From positions 1 through 61,845 of the IMG/VR virus record IMGVR_UViG_3300028372_000243: a stretch of 61,845 nucleotides of DNA, one strand, 5' to 3'. This document shows positions 8,149 to 16,364 of this stretch, piece after piece. Positions within the stretch are counted from its first letter, which is position 1. Each line of letters opens with the position of its first letter. A program made the translations under genes and the position numbers. The notes below the pieces were generated by a model. That model had not been told where the DNA came from, did no database searches, and was given only the letters and a program-made list of their open reading frames with translations. Origin of the DNA: a virus.

Positions 8149-9483
8149 ATGTCCAATCTAGCAAAGGCCCGAGCGGCCTTAAAGAAGAACAAGAAGATCG
8201 ACTTCAAGAACCGAGTCGAACTCGACCCCAATAACACGACGCCGGTTGATGCAATTTCGACCGGTTCGCTTGTTATTGATTTCTTGATCGGGGGCAACAA
8301 GCTCCCTAACGGTCAACGACAATGCCCCGGACTTCCCCGTGGGCGCATGACAGAAATCTACGGTCCCGAAGGGTCCGGTAAGACGACGCTTGCGCTTGAA
8401 GCGGCTGTGAAGTGCCAGAGCGAAGGAGGCAGTGTTTGCTTCCTTGATTATGAGAACGCCATTGCTCCCGCCTATGCCCAAGCCTTGGGTGTGGATTTTA
8501 GCGACGACAAATGGGACCTGTATTCCCCGATCACATGGGAAGAGGGTGCCGAGATCATCAAGATCATGGTCAACGCTAAAGTCGACCTGATCATCATTGA
8601 CTCAGTGTCGGCTATGGTACCGCAGGCGACTTTCGAAAAGGATGTGTCTGAAACGGGACAGATCGGTTTGCTTGCTCGACTTCAATCGAGCTTTTTGCCG
8701 AACCTTGTTCACGACCTCCGCCATTCGGGAACGTCGCTTATTTACTTGAACCAGCTTCGCTGCCGGATCAAGACGAGCAAGTACGATACGGGACCGGACG
8801 AGGATACGTCGGGTGGCCGCGCTTTGAAGTATTACGCTTCGCTCCGTTTGAAGATCAAGCGGGTGAAAACCGAATACTCCAAGATCGAAAACGATCTCAC
8901 TGGCGATAGCGAAAAGCAGCCGATTTGCAACATCGTTCGCGCCCAATGCACCAAGAACAAAGTGTCGATGCACCAAGGCCACAGCACTGATTTTGTGCTA
9001 CGCTACGGCGAAGGAATCGACAACGTGCGTTCTATCATGGACATTGCTGAGAATCGCAATCTGATTCAACGTGCGGGCGCGTGGTACAAGTTCGTGGACC
9101 AGCAAGGTGAAGAGCAGAGCTTGCAGGGCAAGGAGAACCTTCGGGATTACTTGCTTGAAAACACCTCGCAGTTCATGCACCTCGTCAATCAGATTTCGTC
9201 TTTCTCAGCGTTGGGCGGCGTCACTAAGATCGGCGAGAACGAGGATGATACCTCCGAAGCTACGGGTGAAACTACGTCTGAAAAGGTCGTGGACCCTGCT
9301 ATCGAAGCGCTAGTTGATCTAGCTCTTGAAGAGGGATTGATCGACCAAGCCGGTCCGTGGTATAAATTCACCGATGAAGATGGTGAAGAGCAATCAGTAC
9401 GGGGCAGAGATGCCGCTATTGATTACCTCGACGAAAACCCGGCCACAGCCGTATTCCTCGAAAACGAGATGGATGATACGTGA
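8149..9483 (+). CDS. recA: RecA recombinase with duplicated C-terminal domain
   Basis: Forms ATP-dependent filaments on ssDNA and drives strand exchange. Walker A is GPEGSGKTT near residue 73, and the Walker B region is LIIIDSVSAMVP near 149. Core motifs GQIGLLARLQSSFLPNL and SLIYLNQLRCRI follow. At 444 residues it is about 90 longer than E. coli RecA. The reason is visible: the small C-terminal domain (motif AGAWYKF...GEEQSLQGKENL) occurs near 305-345 and again (AGPWYKF...GEEQSVRGRDAA) near 395-440, joined by an acidic linker. The SbcC-like gene begins on its stop (GTGA overlap). Confidence 0.96.
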   Translation: MSNLAKARAALKKNKKIDFKNRVELDPNNTTPVDAISTGSLVIDFLIGGNKLPNGQRQCPGLPRGRMTEIYGPEGSGKTTLALEAAVKCQSEGGSVCFLDYENAIAPAYAQALGVDFSDDKWDLYSPITWEEGAEIIKIMVNAKVDLIIIDSVSAMVPQATFEKDVSETGQIGLLARLQSSFLPNLVHDLRHSGTSLIYLNQLRCRIKTSKYDTGPDEDTSGGRALKYYASLRLKIKRVKTEYSKIENDLTGDSEKQPICNIVRAQCTKNKVSMHQGHSTDFVLRYGEGIDNVRSIMDIAENRNLIQRAGAWYKFVDQQGEEQSLQGKENLRDYLLENTSQFMHLVNQISSFSALGGVTKIGENEDDTSEATGETTSEKVVDPAIEALVDLALEEGLIDQAGPWYKFTDEDGEEQSVRGRDAAIDYLDENPATAVFLENEMDDT

Positions 9484-10652
9484 AAGTTCGAATCCAGAAC
9501 TTCCAGTCCGTTGAGGACGCTGAGATCGAAATCGACGGCTTTACCGTAGTAGTTGGTAAGTCCAACATCGGTAAGTCGGCGATGGTCCGGGCAATTCAAG
9601 GAGCCCTCGTTAACCGAGAGGGCGATGATTTCGTAACGAAAGGCGGAACCGCTGATCACGCCGAGGTCGAATTGGATTGCCCGGAGTTCAATCTCATTTG
9701 GAAAAAGGGCGGCGGTCACAATGGTTACGTGATCAACGGAGAGGTTCTTGAAAGCGTGGGGAGGGGCAGCCTTCCCCACGTGGCCGAGGCCGGATTCGGT
9801 GAGATGAAGGTGGGACGTGATTCCATCAACGTTCAGATCTCCGATCAGTTCCACCCCCTATTCCTTTTGAATGAGGTTGGCAGCCTTGCAGCCGAAGCCA
9901 TTTCCGATGTGGGCCGCCTTACTGACGTCCAGACCGCACTTAGAAATTGCGATAAGGAACGTCGGGAAGTGCGGAGCACGCGGAAGGTCCGACGCACGGA
10001 CCTCGATGCTGTAAAAGAAGAACTAAATCGCTACGAGAATTACGACGACGATATGGCACAGGTAGAGGAAGTACGGACCTACTACCGAGGCATTACGGCT
10101 CTTAACAAGGAGATCGAAGTCCTCGATGGGTTCGAAAAGAAGCGTTCCACTTTGGGCACTACACTCCAACATTTGGATGGGGTCGAAGCTCTTTCCGTTC
10201 CCTCATGGGATGGCGACGATGCTGTTAAAGAGGTTGAAACGCTGGCGCGGTATGCCCGGCGTTTCGATCGTGGTCGCACCGAACTCAAGAAGTTCGCGGG
10301 TGTAGAAAAGGTCGATATTCCTGAATGGGATGACGATGGGTTGCTTGGTGAGATCAGGGAGCTAGAATCCCTAGCCGCCAAGACCCGCCGCATCGGAAGT
10401 GTGGTAAGGCGTTTCAAGGATCTTGGCAGTTTGGAATTGCCGACGCAAGGCGACCTTGAAGATGCCTATATCGAATGTAAAGACCTTGACAAAATAGCAA
10501 CCCGTCTGGACAGTATCCTTTCGCTTATCCCCGCCACTAAGGCTGAGATCGGCGACCTTGACAAGCAGATCGAGGCCAATAAGGATGAGTTGCATGTAAC
10601 CCTGCACGAGGCAGGTACCTGTCCTACTTGTGAACGGGATGTGTCCCCATGA
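9480..10652 (+). CDS. N-terminal half of a split Rad50/SbcC-type ATPase
   Basis: A 390-residue protein carrying only the first half of an SMC-type ATPase. It opens with MKVRIQNFQSVEDAEIEI and Walker A GKSNIGKSA (residues 26-34), then a coiled coil to about 375, and ends with CPTC (Cys381 and Cys384), the zinc-hook motif, six residues before the stop. The signature motif and Walker B are missing. They occur in the gene at 14306-14935. GTG start, overlapping the recA stop. The Mre11-like nuclease follows with an ATGA overlap, so both subunits of a Rad50-Mre11 complex are encoded together. Confidence 0.85.
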   Translation: MKVRIQNFQSVEDAEIEIDGFTVVVGKSNIGKSAMVRAIQGALVNREGDDFVTKGGTADHAEVELDCPEFNLIWKKGGGHNGYVINGEVLESVGRGSLPHVAEAGFGEMKVGRDSINVQISDQFHPLFLLNEVGSLAAEAISDVGRLTDVQTALRNCDKERREVRSTRKVRRTDLDAVKEELNRYENYDDDMAQVEEVRTYYRGITALNKEIEVLDGFEKKRSTLGTTLQHLDGVEALSVPSWDGDDAVKEVETLARYARRFDRGRTELKKFAGVEKVDIPEWDDDGLLGEIRELESLAAKTRRIGSVVRRFKDLGSLELPTQGDLEDAYIECKDLDKIATRLDSILSLIPATKAEIGDLDKQIEANKDELHVTLHEAGTCPTCERDVSP

Positions 10653-11617
10653 TTTCATTTTTGGTTAGAACCGACGTCCATATTAACGATCGTCCACCGG
10701 AGTCTAGGTGCGACGATTACATGGAAACGCTACTTGGTAAGCTCCGACAGATCGGCGACATGGCCCGTGAAAAGAAAGTGAATGCCGTGTTGGATAACGG
10801 CGACTTTTTTCACAACAAGGCGGCGTCACGAAACAGCCATTTGTTGGTACGTAAGGTAGCTGATCTGCACCGGTCCTATCCCTGTCCGGTTTATGAAAAC
10901 CCCGGCAATCATGACTTTCCGTATGCCAACGTCGATTACGTAGAAAAGCAACCCCTTGGCGTTTTATTCGCAACCGGGGTTTTTGAACGTATGGGAGACG
11001 TCCGGTTCGAAGACGACGATGGTCTTGTGGTCCGCGTCGTGGGTTTGCCTTACAAGATCGATTTCGATGTGTTTGACTTTGAAATTGAGCGCGGGGACGA
11101 AGACGTATTGATCGTGGCCGCCCATACGTATGCTTCACCTACCGGGACGGAAAGTTTCGGGCGTGAGCAATTTTTGTCATACCAGCAACTAGCTGAATGC
11201 TCCCCGGACGTTTTCATTTTCGGGCACTACCACATTGATCAAGGCATTCAAGATGTGTTGGGGAAGCCCTTTATCAACTTGGGTTCCCTCAGCAGGGGGT
11301 CGCTTACCAATGACAATCTGAAGCGCATCCCCCGGATCGGTTATATCCGCGTGGAAAAAGTGGAGGGTGAGGTAAAAATCCACACCGAACCGATTGAAAT
11401 CGAAGTAAAACCGGCTTCCGAAGTGTTTGATCTAGAGAAGCATGAGCGTATCAAACAGGAACGGAAAGATATCGACCATTTCATTAAAACGCTATCAGAG
11501 TCTGCGTCCGTGAACGAAGAAGATAACATCCGCCAAGCTATCGAAGGCTTGGAGGATTTCGATCACGAGGTACGAAACCGGGCGCTCCGCTACTTAGAAG
11601 CAGCAGCGTCAGGATAA
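10649..11617 (+). CDS. sbcD: Mre11/SbcD-like DNA repair nuclease
   Basis: A 322-residue calcineurin-type metallophosphoesterase. The metal-binding motifs occur in order: DVHIND (residues 9-14), DNGDFFHNK near 51, ENPGNHDFP near 85, AAHTYAS near 154, and FGHYHID near 190. As the nuclease subunit of the Mre11-Rad50 complex it would process DNA ends and hairpins. Its C-terminal helical part (about 250-322) is where the ATPase normally docks. It sits directly after the N-terminal Rad50-like half, with translational coupling. Confidence 0.92.
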   Translation: MISFLVRTDVHINDRPPESRCDDYMETLLGKLRQIGDMAREKKVNAVLDNGDFFHNKAASRNSHLLVRKVADLHRSYPCPVYENPGNHDFPYANVDYVEKQPLGVLFATGVFERMGDVRFEDDDGLVVRVVGLPYKIDFDVFDFEIERGDEDVLIVAAHTYASPTGTESFGREQFLSYQQLAECSPDVFIFGHYHIDQGIQDVLGKPFINLGSLSRGSLTNDNLKRIPRIGYIRVEKVEGEVKIHTEPIEIEVKPASEVFDLEKHERIKQERKDIDHFIKTLSESASVNEEDNIRQAIEGLEDFDHEVRNRALRYLEAAASG

Positions 11618-11620
11618 AGT

Positions 11621-12541
11621 ATGGGAAAGCAATACTGGTTATCGTACTCAGGGTACAAGACGTACCGCGAGTGTCCTAAGAGGTACCGCCTCACACGTGT
11701 AGATAAAGAGGAACCACCCGAACCGGATTCGAAGCATAATGCGGTTGTTGGTAGTGTGGTCCAGCGTGTTTACGAAGATTTCTACAACGATGAGTTGTGG
11801 CGATCCGGCAAAGGGACTTCGCAAAAGCTACTTGATTTGGTGCCGAAGTATTTTTACGAGTTCCTCGACGAGGAGCACGTTGACTTCAACGATATCAAGT
11901 GCCGGTACGAGCCGCTAGAATTGCTTGAGACGTGTTTGGAGATCGTACCCAAGGTGCTGGAAGGTATTAAGCGTGAAAAGCTCTTAGGGCCGTATGCGCG
12001 AAGCGAGGTGGTTCTTCGCACGCAGCTACAGTCGAGCTATTTTTTGTACGGGATCGCCGACTTCTTGATCCGCAAGAAAAACGACGAAGTGCTGTTGATT
12101 GACGGCAAGTCGTCTAAGCACCGTGAAAAGTACGTAGACGAAGAGCAGCTCTTGTTCTATGCCTTGGCATTCAAGCTATTGCACAATCGTTTGCCAGACC
12201 GTCTGGGCTTTTATTACTACCGTTTCGCCGATGACCCCGAGAAAGCGTTTGACTGGATCAAGCCTGACCCGGAAAGTATTGCGAAATTGCGCAACGATCT
12301 GGTAGCTGCGTTTACCAACATCCAGAAGAAACGTTTCAAGGCAAACCCGGAACCGTCCCACTGTAAGTGGTGCCCGTGGGAAGCGGTATGCGTTGAGCGA
12401 CAACAACAGAAAGCGACCCGCCGTGAAAAGCGTCGATGGAACCGCGCCGAGCGTGGTGAAGAAACGCTCCCAAGCCTCTCGCAAAGTAACGAGGGATCTG
12501 TTATGATAGGCTTTGGCGGTAAGATCGAAGATTCGGATTAA
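11621..12541 (+). CDS. Cas4/RecB-like PD-(D/E)XK nuclease
   Basis: A 306-residue protein opening with WLSYSGYKTYRECPKRYRL, the usual first helix and cysteine of the Cas4/RecB nuclease group. The catalytic strand VLLIDGKSSKH supplies D and K, followed by QLLFYALAFKL with the conserved Q and Y. A C-terminal cluster CKWCPWEAVC resembles the iron-sulfur cysteines of this group (one upstream, three downstream). Expected activity is ssDNA or end-specific nuclease acting with the recombination genes around it. The last 40 residues are basic and then acidic. Confidence 0.85.
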   Translation: MGKQYWLSYSGYKTYRECPKRYRLTRVDKEEPPEPDSKHNAVVGSVVQRVYEDFYNDELWRSGKGTSQKLLDLVPKYFYEFLDEEHVDFNDIKCRYEPLELLETCLEIVPKVLEGIKREKLLGPYARSEVVLRTQLQSSYFLYGIADFLIRKKNDEVLLIDGKSSKHREKYVDEEQLLFYALAFKLLHNRLPDRLGFYYYRFADDPEKAFDWIKPDPESIAKLRNDLVAAFTNIQKKRFKANPEPSHCKWCPWEAVCVERQQQKATRREKRRWNRAERGEETLPSLSQSNEGSVMIGFGGKIEDSD

Positions 12542-12558
12542 TACGAAGGAGTATCACT

Positions 12559-12831
12559 ATGAGCGACATGACCGATCTTGAAGCTCGCATCAAGAAGATC
12601 AAATCACAGCGTGAGCAGTTAGTGAGTCAAAAGGCGGAAAAGGTGGCCCGCCTTAAAAATGCGCAAGAAGAATTGCGCAACCTCAAGGAGGAGGCCGCCG
12701 AAAAGGGTTACGATCTTAAAGAGATCCCGGACCTTCTTCCCCAGAAGCGTAAAGAGCTAAACGGCAAGGTTGCCTTGGCTGAGTCCGCTTTGGAAGAGGT
12801 GGAAGAGAAACTCGCCAAGTATGACGATTGA
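12559..12831 (+). CDS. Small coiled-coil protein
   Basis: A 90-residue protein with AAGGAG before the ATG. Apart from a short central loop with prolines (KEIPDLLPQKRK), it is one long charged helix pair, an antiparallel coiled-coil pattern. It lies between the Cas4-like nuclease and the sliding clamp. No family was recognised. Confidence 0.75.
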   Translation: MSDMTDLEARIKKIKSQREQLVSQKAEKVARLKNAQEELRNLKEEAAEKGYDLKEIPDLLPQKRKELNGKVALAESALEEVEEKLAKYDD

Positions 12832-12850
12832 AATTATTAGGAGTTACGGT

Positions 12851-14035
12851 ATGAGATTTAGTATTCAAAAGGACGCTTTGAAGGCGGCCCTCGATGTAGC
12901 AAGCCTCGCTGTTACCAACGATGCGGGTGTGATCACTTCTTCGATTCTTTTCAAGGTCGAGGAGGATAGTCTCGTCTTGTGGGCTACCGACCGCCGAATC
13001 ATGGTCAAGGTACCTACTACAATCGTGGAAGATTCCCTTCATGGTGAGGGTAGTTTCACCGTAGAGGCCGCACGGCTTTCTCAGTGGGTCGGTAGCGTGT
13101 TTGACGATGTGGTTGACGTGGAAGCCGACGCTAACGGCGTGGTTATGGAATGCGGCGAAGCTAAGGGCCATTTTGCATCGCTCGATGCAGCCTCTTTCCC
13201 GGACTTTTCCAAGCGCCTCGAAGACAAAACCAAGCTCTTCGATATCAACCCCAACGCATTCGTGGATTCCCTGAAATTCGTGCGCCCTTTCATTGGGGAA
13301 GCTACGACGAACAACGAGCTTGCGAACAATTTGCAAGTGACGGAGTTGCGGGGCCGGGATATGCTGGCGACCGATACCTGTTCACTGGCCATGTTCAAGT
13401 TGGCTGAGGCCGATGAAGACGATGCGCTGGCTGAGTATGTGGATAGCGAAGAGCGGTTTAAGATCACAAAGGATGAAATCAAAAAGCTGATTTCGTTCCT
13501 CAGCAAGACGTGTGACCTTTCCTGCACCGTGTCGAAGTCCGACCTTTTCGTGGTCGAATCCGACGACGGATCCCTTTTCGGTTATCCCGATACGCATCTG
13601 GCGCTCCCGAACATTCCCGGTATCCCGGTTGACCTTTCCGAGCCGGAAGTGTGGTCGGTAGATAAGACGAAGCTCCAGAGTGCCGTTAAGGCGCTGGGAG
13701 CTACGGCAGACCCGGACGACGTGGTGCTTGAAATCGGTGTCGCTGGCCCCGAGGGTGCTGAGGGCGTATTGACCTTGAAGATGAAAGACGCCTTAGAAAA
13801 GCATGATTCGGTGGTTAAGATCCCGGTCGTTCGTGTGAAGTCTTCGGGCGAGTCGGTATCACTCAAAGTCAACCGGCACTTCTTGACGAACCCTCTGTCG
13901 TTGTATGACGATGATGAGGTGACGATCGGTGTTAGCGCCCATGACGGTGCTCAGACCAAATACGTCAAGCTCTACGAAAAGACCGAAGACGACAATATTC
14001 GCATTTGCCTCGTGACCTTACGAGTCGATCTATGA
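12851..14035 (+). CDS. dnaN: DNA polymerase III beta sliding clamp
   Basis: A 394-residue clamp that encircles DNA and tethers the polymerase. The start MRFSIQKDALKAALDVASLAV is the typical first helix of DnaN. It is followed by ITSSILFKVEEDSLVLWATD, three clamp-domain repeats, and a C-terminal hydrophobic end (NIRICLVTLRVDL). The ATG at 12851 is chosen because AGGAG lies 6 bases upstream and the homologous start is there. The longer frame upstream overlaps the previous gene. A bacterial-type clamp together with DnaX (17.7 kb) suggests a polymerase of the bacterial replisome type or a host polymerase partner. Confidence 0.92.
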   Translation: MRFSIQKDALKAALDVASLAVTNDAGVITSSILFKVEEDSLVLWATDRRIMVKVPTTIVEDSLHGEGSFTVEAARLSQWVGSVFDDVVDVEADANGVVMECGEAKGHFASLDAASFPDFSKRLEDKTKLFDINPNAFVDSLKFVRPFIGEATTNNELANNLQVTELRGRDMLATDTCSLAMFKLAEADEDDALAEYVDSEERFKITKDEIKKLISFLSKTCDLSCTVSKSDLFVVESDDGSLFGYPDTHLALPNIPGIPVDLSEPEVWSVDKTKLQSAVKALGATADPDDVVLEIGVAGPEGAEGVLTLKMKDALEKHDSVVKIPVVRVKSSGESVSLKVNRHFLTNPLSLYDDDEVTIGVSAHDGAQTKYVKLYEKTEDDNIRICLVTLRVDL

Positions 14036-14316
14036 TGAAGGATAGAGTAGCGGAATTTTTATCCGATCTTCAAGATCTCACGGATAAGCACGGTTTTGTG
14101 GTAGGGGGTTGTGGGTGTTGTGGTAGTCCTTACCTTGTGAAAAAGGGTAAAAAGGTAGCTCAGGACATTGAGTTTGGGGATGGGCGTTACGTGATCCAAA
14201 CTTTTTGTAGTACCTGTGAAGGCTATGGTGAGCTTGAAGTTGATGGGAATTTCGTACCGTGTGAATCTTGTGAAGATTGGGGTTACACGACCGTGGAGGT
14301 TTCTGATGACGCCTGA
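14032..14316 (+). CDS. Small zinc-binding protein with DnaJ-type cysteine pairs
   Basis: A 94-residue protein with GCGCCGSPY, CSTCEGYGE and CESCEDWGY. The last two resemble the CxxCxGxG repeats of the DnaJ zinc domain. ATG at 14032 overlaps the clamp stop (ATGATGA), and a second ATG follows at once. Likely a structural zinc protein. No partner is evident beyond the flanking clamp and ATPase genes. Confidence 0.75.
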   Translation: MMKDRVAEFLSDLQDLTDKHGFVVGGCGCCGSPYLVKKGKKVAQDIEFGDGRYVIQTFCSTCEGYGELEVDGNFVPCESCEDWGYTTVEVSDDA

Positions 14317-14935
14317 TTTTGAAGCGAGATACGAATCCGTGATGGATCAAGCGCGTAAAGTGGAGACGTCTTACGCCATGCTCCAAGAGCGGCAAACGGA
14401 ACTTACGGGACAGATCGAGCATCTTAACCAAGAGGACGTTCTTTTGGAAAAGGTGGGCGAGCTATTCAAGCACCTCCTGAACAAGTACGTGTACGAATAC
14501 GCTGAGTCCTTTAGCCGGATCGTTACGGAAGGTTTGCAGTCGATTTATTTCGACCAAGACGTCAAGTTCGATATCGAGGTTGAGCAAAAGCGTGGGAAGG
14601 TCTACGCCAATTTTGTGACCGAGCAGAACGGTGTCCGGGCTAACCCCCTTGAATCTTTCGGCGGCGGCGTAGCGTCTGTTGTAAGCCTTCTGTTGCGTAT
14701 TCTAGTCCTCTTGAAGGCGGACCTAGCTAGGTACCTGGTTTTGGACGAGGCGTTGGGCGCTCTGTCCACGGAGTACGTAGAGACTTGCGGCGATTTTTTG
14801 CGCAAGCTGTGTGACGAACTGGACGTGAACATTTTGTTGGTGACGCATAACGCCGACTTTGTAGATCAAAGTGATAACGCATACATGGGATCCTCTGACG
14901 CCAATGAGCGTCTACAACTAAAGAAAATACGATGA
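14306..14935 (+). CDS. C-terminal half of a split Rad50/SbcC-type ATPase
   Basis: A 209-residue protein with a coiled-coil N-terminal part and then the second half of an SMC-type ATPase head. The signature-type motif is ESFGGGVASVVSLLLRI near residue 117, Walker B is YLVLDEALGALS near 142, and the switch region is VNILLVTHNADFVDQ. It lacks Walker A and the zinc hook, both present in the gene at 9480-10652. ATG at 14306 has GGAGG just upstream and overlaps the preceding gene. The two genes together would rebuild one Rad50/gp46-like subunit. Confidence 0.85.
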   Translation: MTPDFEARYESVMDQARKVETSYAMLQERQTELTGQIEHLNQEDVLLEKVGELFKHLLNKYVYEYAESFSRIVTEGLQSIYFDQDVKFDIEVEQKRGKVYANFVTEQNGVRANPLESFGGGVASVVSLLLRILVLLKADLARYLVLDEALGALSTEYVETCGDFLRKLCDELDVNILLVTHNADFVDQSDNAYMGSSDANERLQLKKIR

Positions 14936-15204
14936 CAGACATAGAACACAATAACTGGAAGATATTGGTGGGGGATTGTCGTGAACGTTTAGAGGGGCTT
15001 CCTGATGAATCGGTTCACATGATCTGGACGAGTCCTCCTTATTTCGGACTTCGTGATTATGGTGAAAAGGATCAAATAGGGCTTGAGCTCACCCCTGAGT
15101 ATTCACGTAATACGAAAGCTCCTTGGGAAGATGGGTATATACCTAAAGAGATTGAAGAGGATTCTGTGATAGAAGAAATGAGCTTTGACGATCTTTTAGG
15201 ATAA
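14932..15204 (+). CDS. N-terminal fragment of a DNA methyltransferase
   Basis: A 90-residue protein. WKILVGDCRERLEGLPDESV is followed by TSPPYFGLRDYGEKDQIGLE, which is the start of a beta-type N6-adenine/N4-cytosine methyltransferase with motif IV (SPPY). After about 60 residues the similarity stops and an acidic tail follows. The target-recognition part and the AdoMet-binding motif I are absent. It may be a decayed gene or a protein that only binds. ATG overlaps the stop of the ATPase half. Confidence 0.65.
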   Translation: MTDIEHNNWKILVGDCRERLEGLPDESVHMIWTSPPYFGLRDYGEKDQIGLELTPEYSRNTKAPWEDGYIPKEIEEDSVIEEMSFDDLLG

Positions 15205-15208
15205 GCTT

Positions 15209-15625
15209 ATGAAAGATGCGTCAGAGATTAATAAGAAGCTTCGTGATCTCAGGTACCGCTATTTAGCGCGTTACCTTGATGATCGATTGAGCGTTAGGCC
15301 GTGTAACTGTGTTCATAACCATGAGCATGTAAAGGAAGACGGCCCCCTCCGGCTATGTATGCTTGGTGCGGAAGACCCGGAAAATTGGCCGGGCAATATT
15401 TGTGACACCGATGAGAACGCTCAGACGTGCCCGTTTTTTGATAACCAGCACGACAAGGCGACGCTCAAAAAGGAATTCGACGGGCAACTTCAGGACCCGG
15501 AGATACTTTTCACTGAGTATCGCGATGTGGCGATGCTTCAGTGGACTTTAGGTGAGGCCCCTGAAGAGGTCACTACGAACTTGTCGTGGTGGCAAAGGAT
15601 TAAGCTATGGTTTACGCGGGGTTGA
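15209..15625 (+). CDS. Hypothetical cysteine/histidine-containing protein
   Basis: A 138-residue protein. Residues 30-75 carry CNCVHNHEH, then LCML, ICDT and TCPFF, enough ligands for a small metal site. The C-terminus is aromatic and basic (SWWQRIKLWFTRG). Family not recognised. It starts 4 bases after the previous stop. Confidence 0.65.
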   Translation: MKDASEINKKLRDLRYRYLARYLDDRLSVRPCNCVHNHEHVKEDGPLRLCMLGAEDPENWPGNICDTDENAQTCPFFDNQHDKATLKKEFDGQLQDPEILFTEYRDVAMLQWTLGEAPEEVTTNLSWWQRIKLWFTRG

Positions 15626-15626
15626 T

Positions 15627-16364
15627 ATGTCCTCTTTGACTAAATTGCTATTTGTGGACCGCCACCGGCGTGATATGGCTGATCAAGGCGGCCTTAAAAC
15701 GCCCATGATTATGTCTTATCCTGTGTCGGGAGACTTTGAAGAGGCGTGTATCAGTCTTCGGTCCGGTGACTTTCACATGGTGCGTGTGGCCCCACAGCGT
15801 GAAACCCGCACCGGATTTTTCGATTTGGATTTCGATGATGAGGAGGCACAGCACGCTGACCTCATTGATTTCCTTTACGACCACGGGTCCAAACGGCAGT
15901 GGGGTGGTGTGGCTGAAATAGCACTCCCTGACGAAACTTTGCTGGACACGGTAGCAACCTATTTGAAGTCGTATGATCTGGAACCCCAGCACGGCTTTGT
16001 AGGCTTGGTAGGTTTTGCGGCTCTTGTAACCGCCGATCTTATTGATTTGCCGGAAAAGGTCGATAGCATTAGCGACATAACCAGTGACCTTCTTAACGAG
16101 TGGATGGCCGAGCATTTACACGTGGGTAAAGTGGGCGAGGTTCCCGTCTATTTCAATCCCCACATGTCAGAGCATATCGTATTTTCGGGCGAACCAAAGT
16201 CGGTAGGCTTGATGACTAGAGTGGGGGATTTTGCTAGCATTTTGGTCCACAATGCGGAGCGAAGCATGATCATACTACGAGTAGGATTAAACGACCATGA
16301 CGATGTTCCTGAACCGGATCTTGACAGCAGCACAGAAACACGTGCGGAAGAGCCCAGCGATTGA
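15627..16364 (+). CDS. Hypothetical protein upstream of primase
   Basis: A 245-residue protein. ATG at 15627 was chosen over an earlier in-frame ATG because it follows the previous stop by one base. The sequence alternates beta-like and acidic segments (FFDLDFDDEEAQHADLIDFL) and has no recognised motif. Its position immediately before, and overlapping, the primase gene recalls small primase-polymerase or accessory proteins, but the catalytic DxD of archaeo-eukaryotic primases could not be assigned with confidence. Its 3' 68 bases overlap the primase gene. Confidence 0.65.
   Translation: MSSLTKLLFVDRHRRDMADQGGLKTPMIMSYPVSGDFEEACISLRSGDFHMVRVAPQRETRTGFFDLDFDDEEAQHADLIDFLYDHGSKRQWGGVAEIALPDETLLDTVATYLKSYDLEPQHGFVGLVGFAALVTADLIDLPEKVDSISDITSDLLNEWMAEHLHVGKVGEVPVYFNPHMSEHIVFSGEPKSVGLMTRVGDFASILVHNAERSMIILRVGLNDHDDVPEPDLDSSTETRAEEPSD

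Noticed and set aside
14932-15204. Complete methyltransferase
   Set aside because: Only motif IV is present. The frame ends after 90 residues and the following frames do not continue the family.
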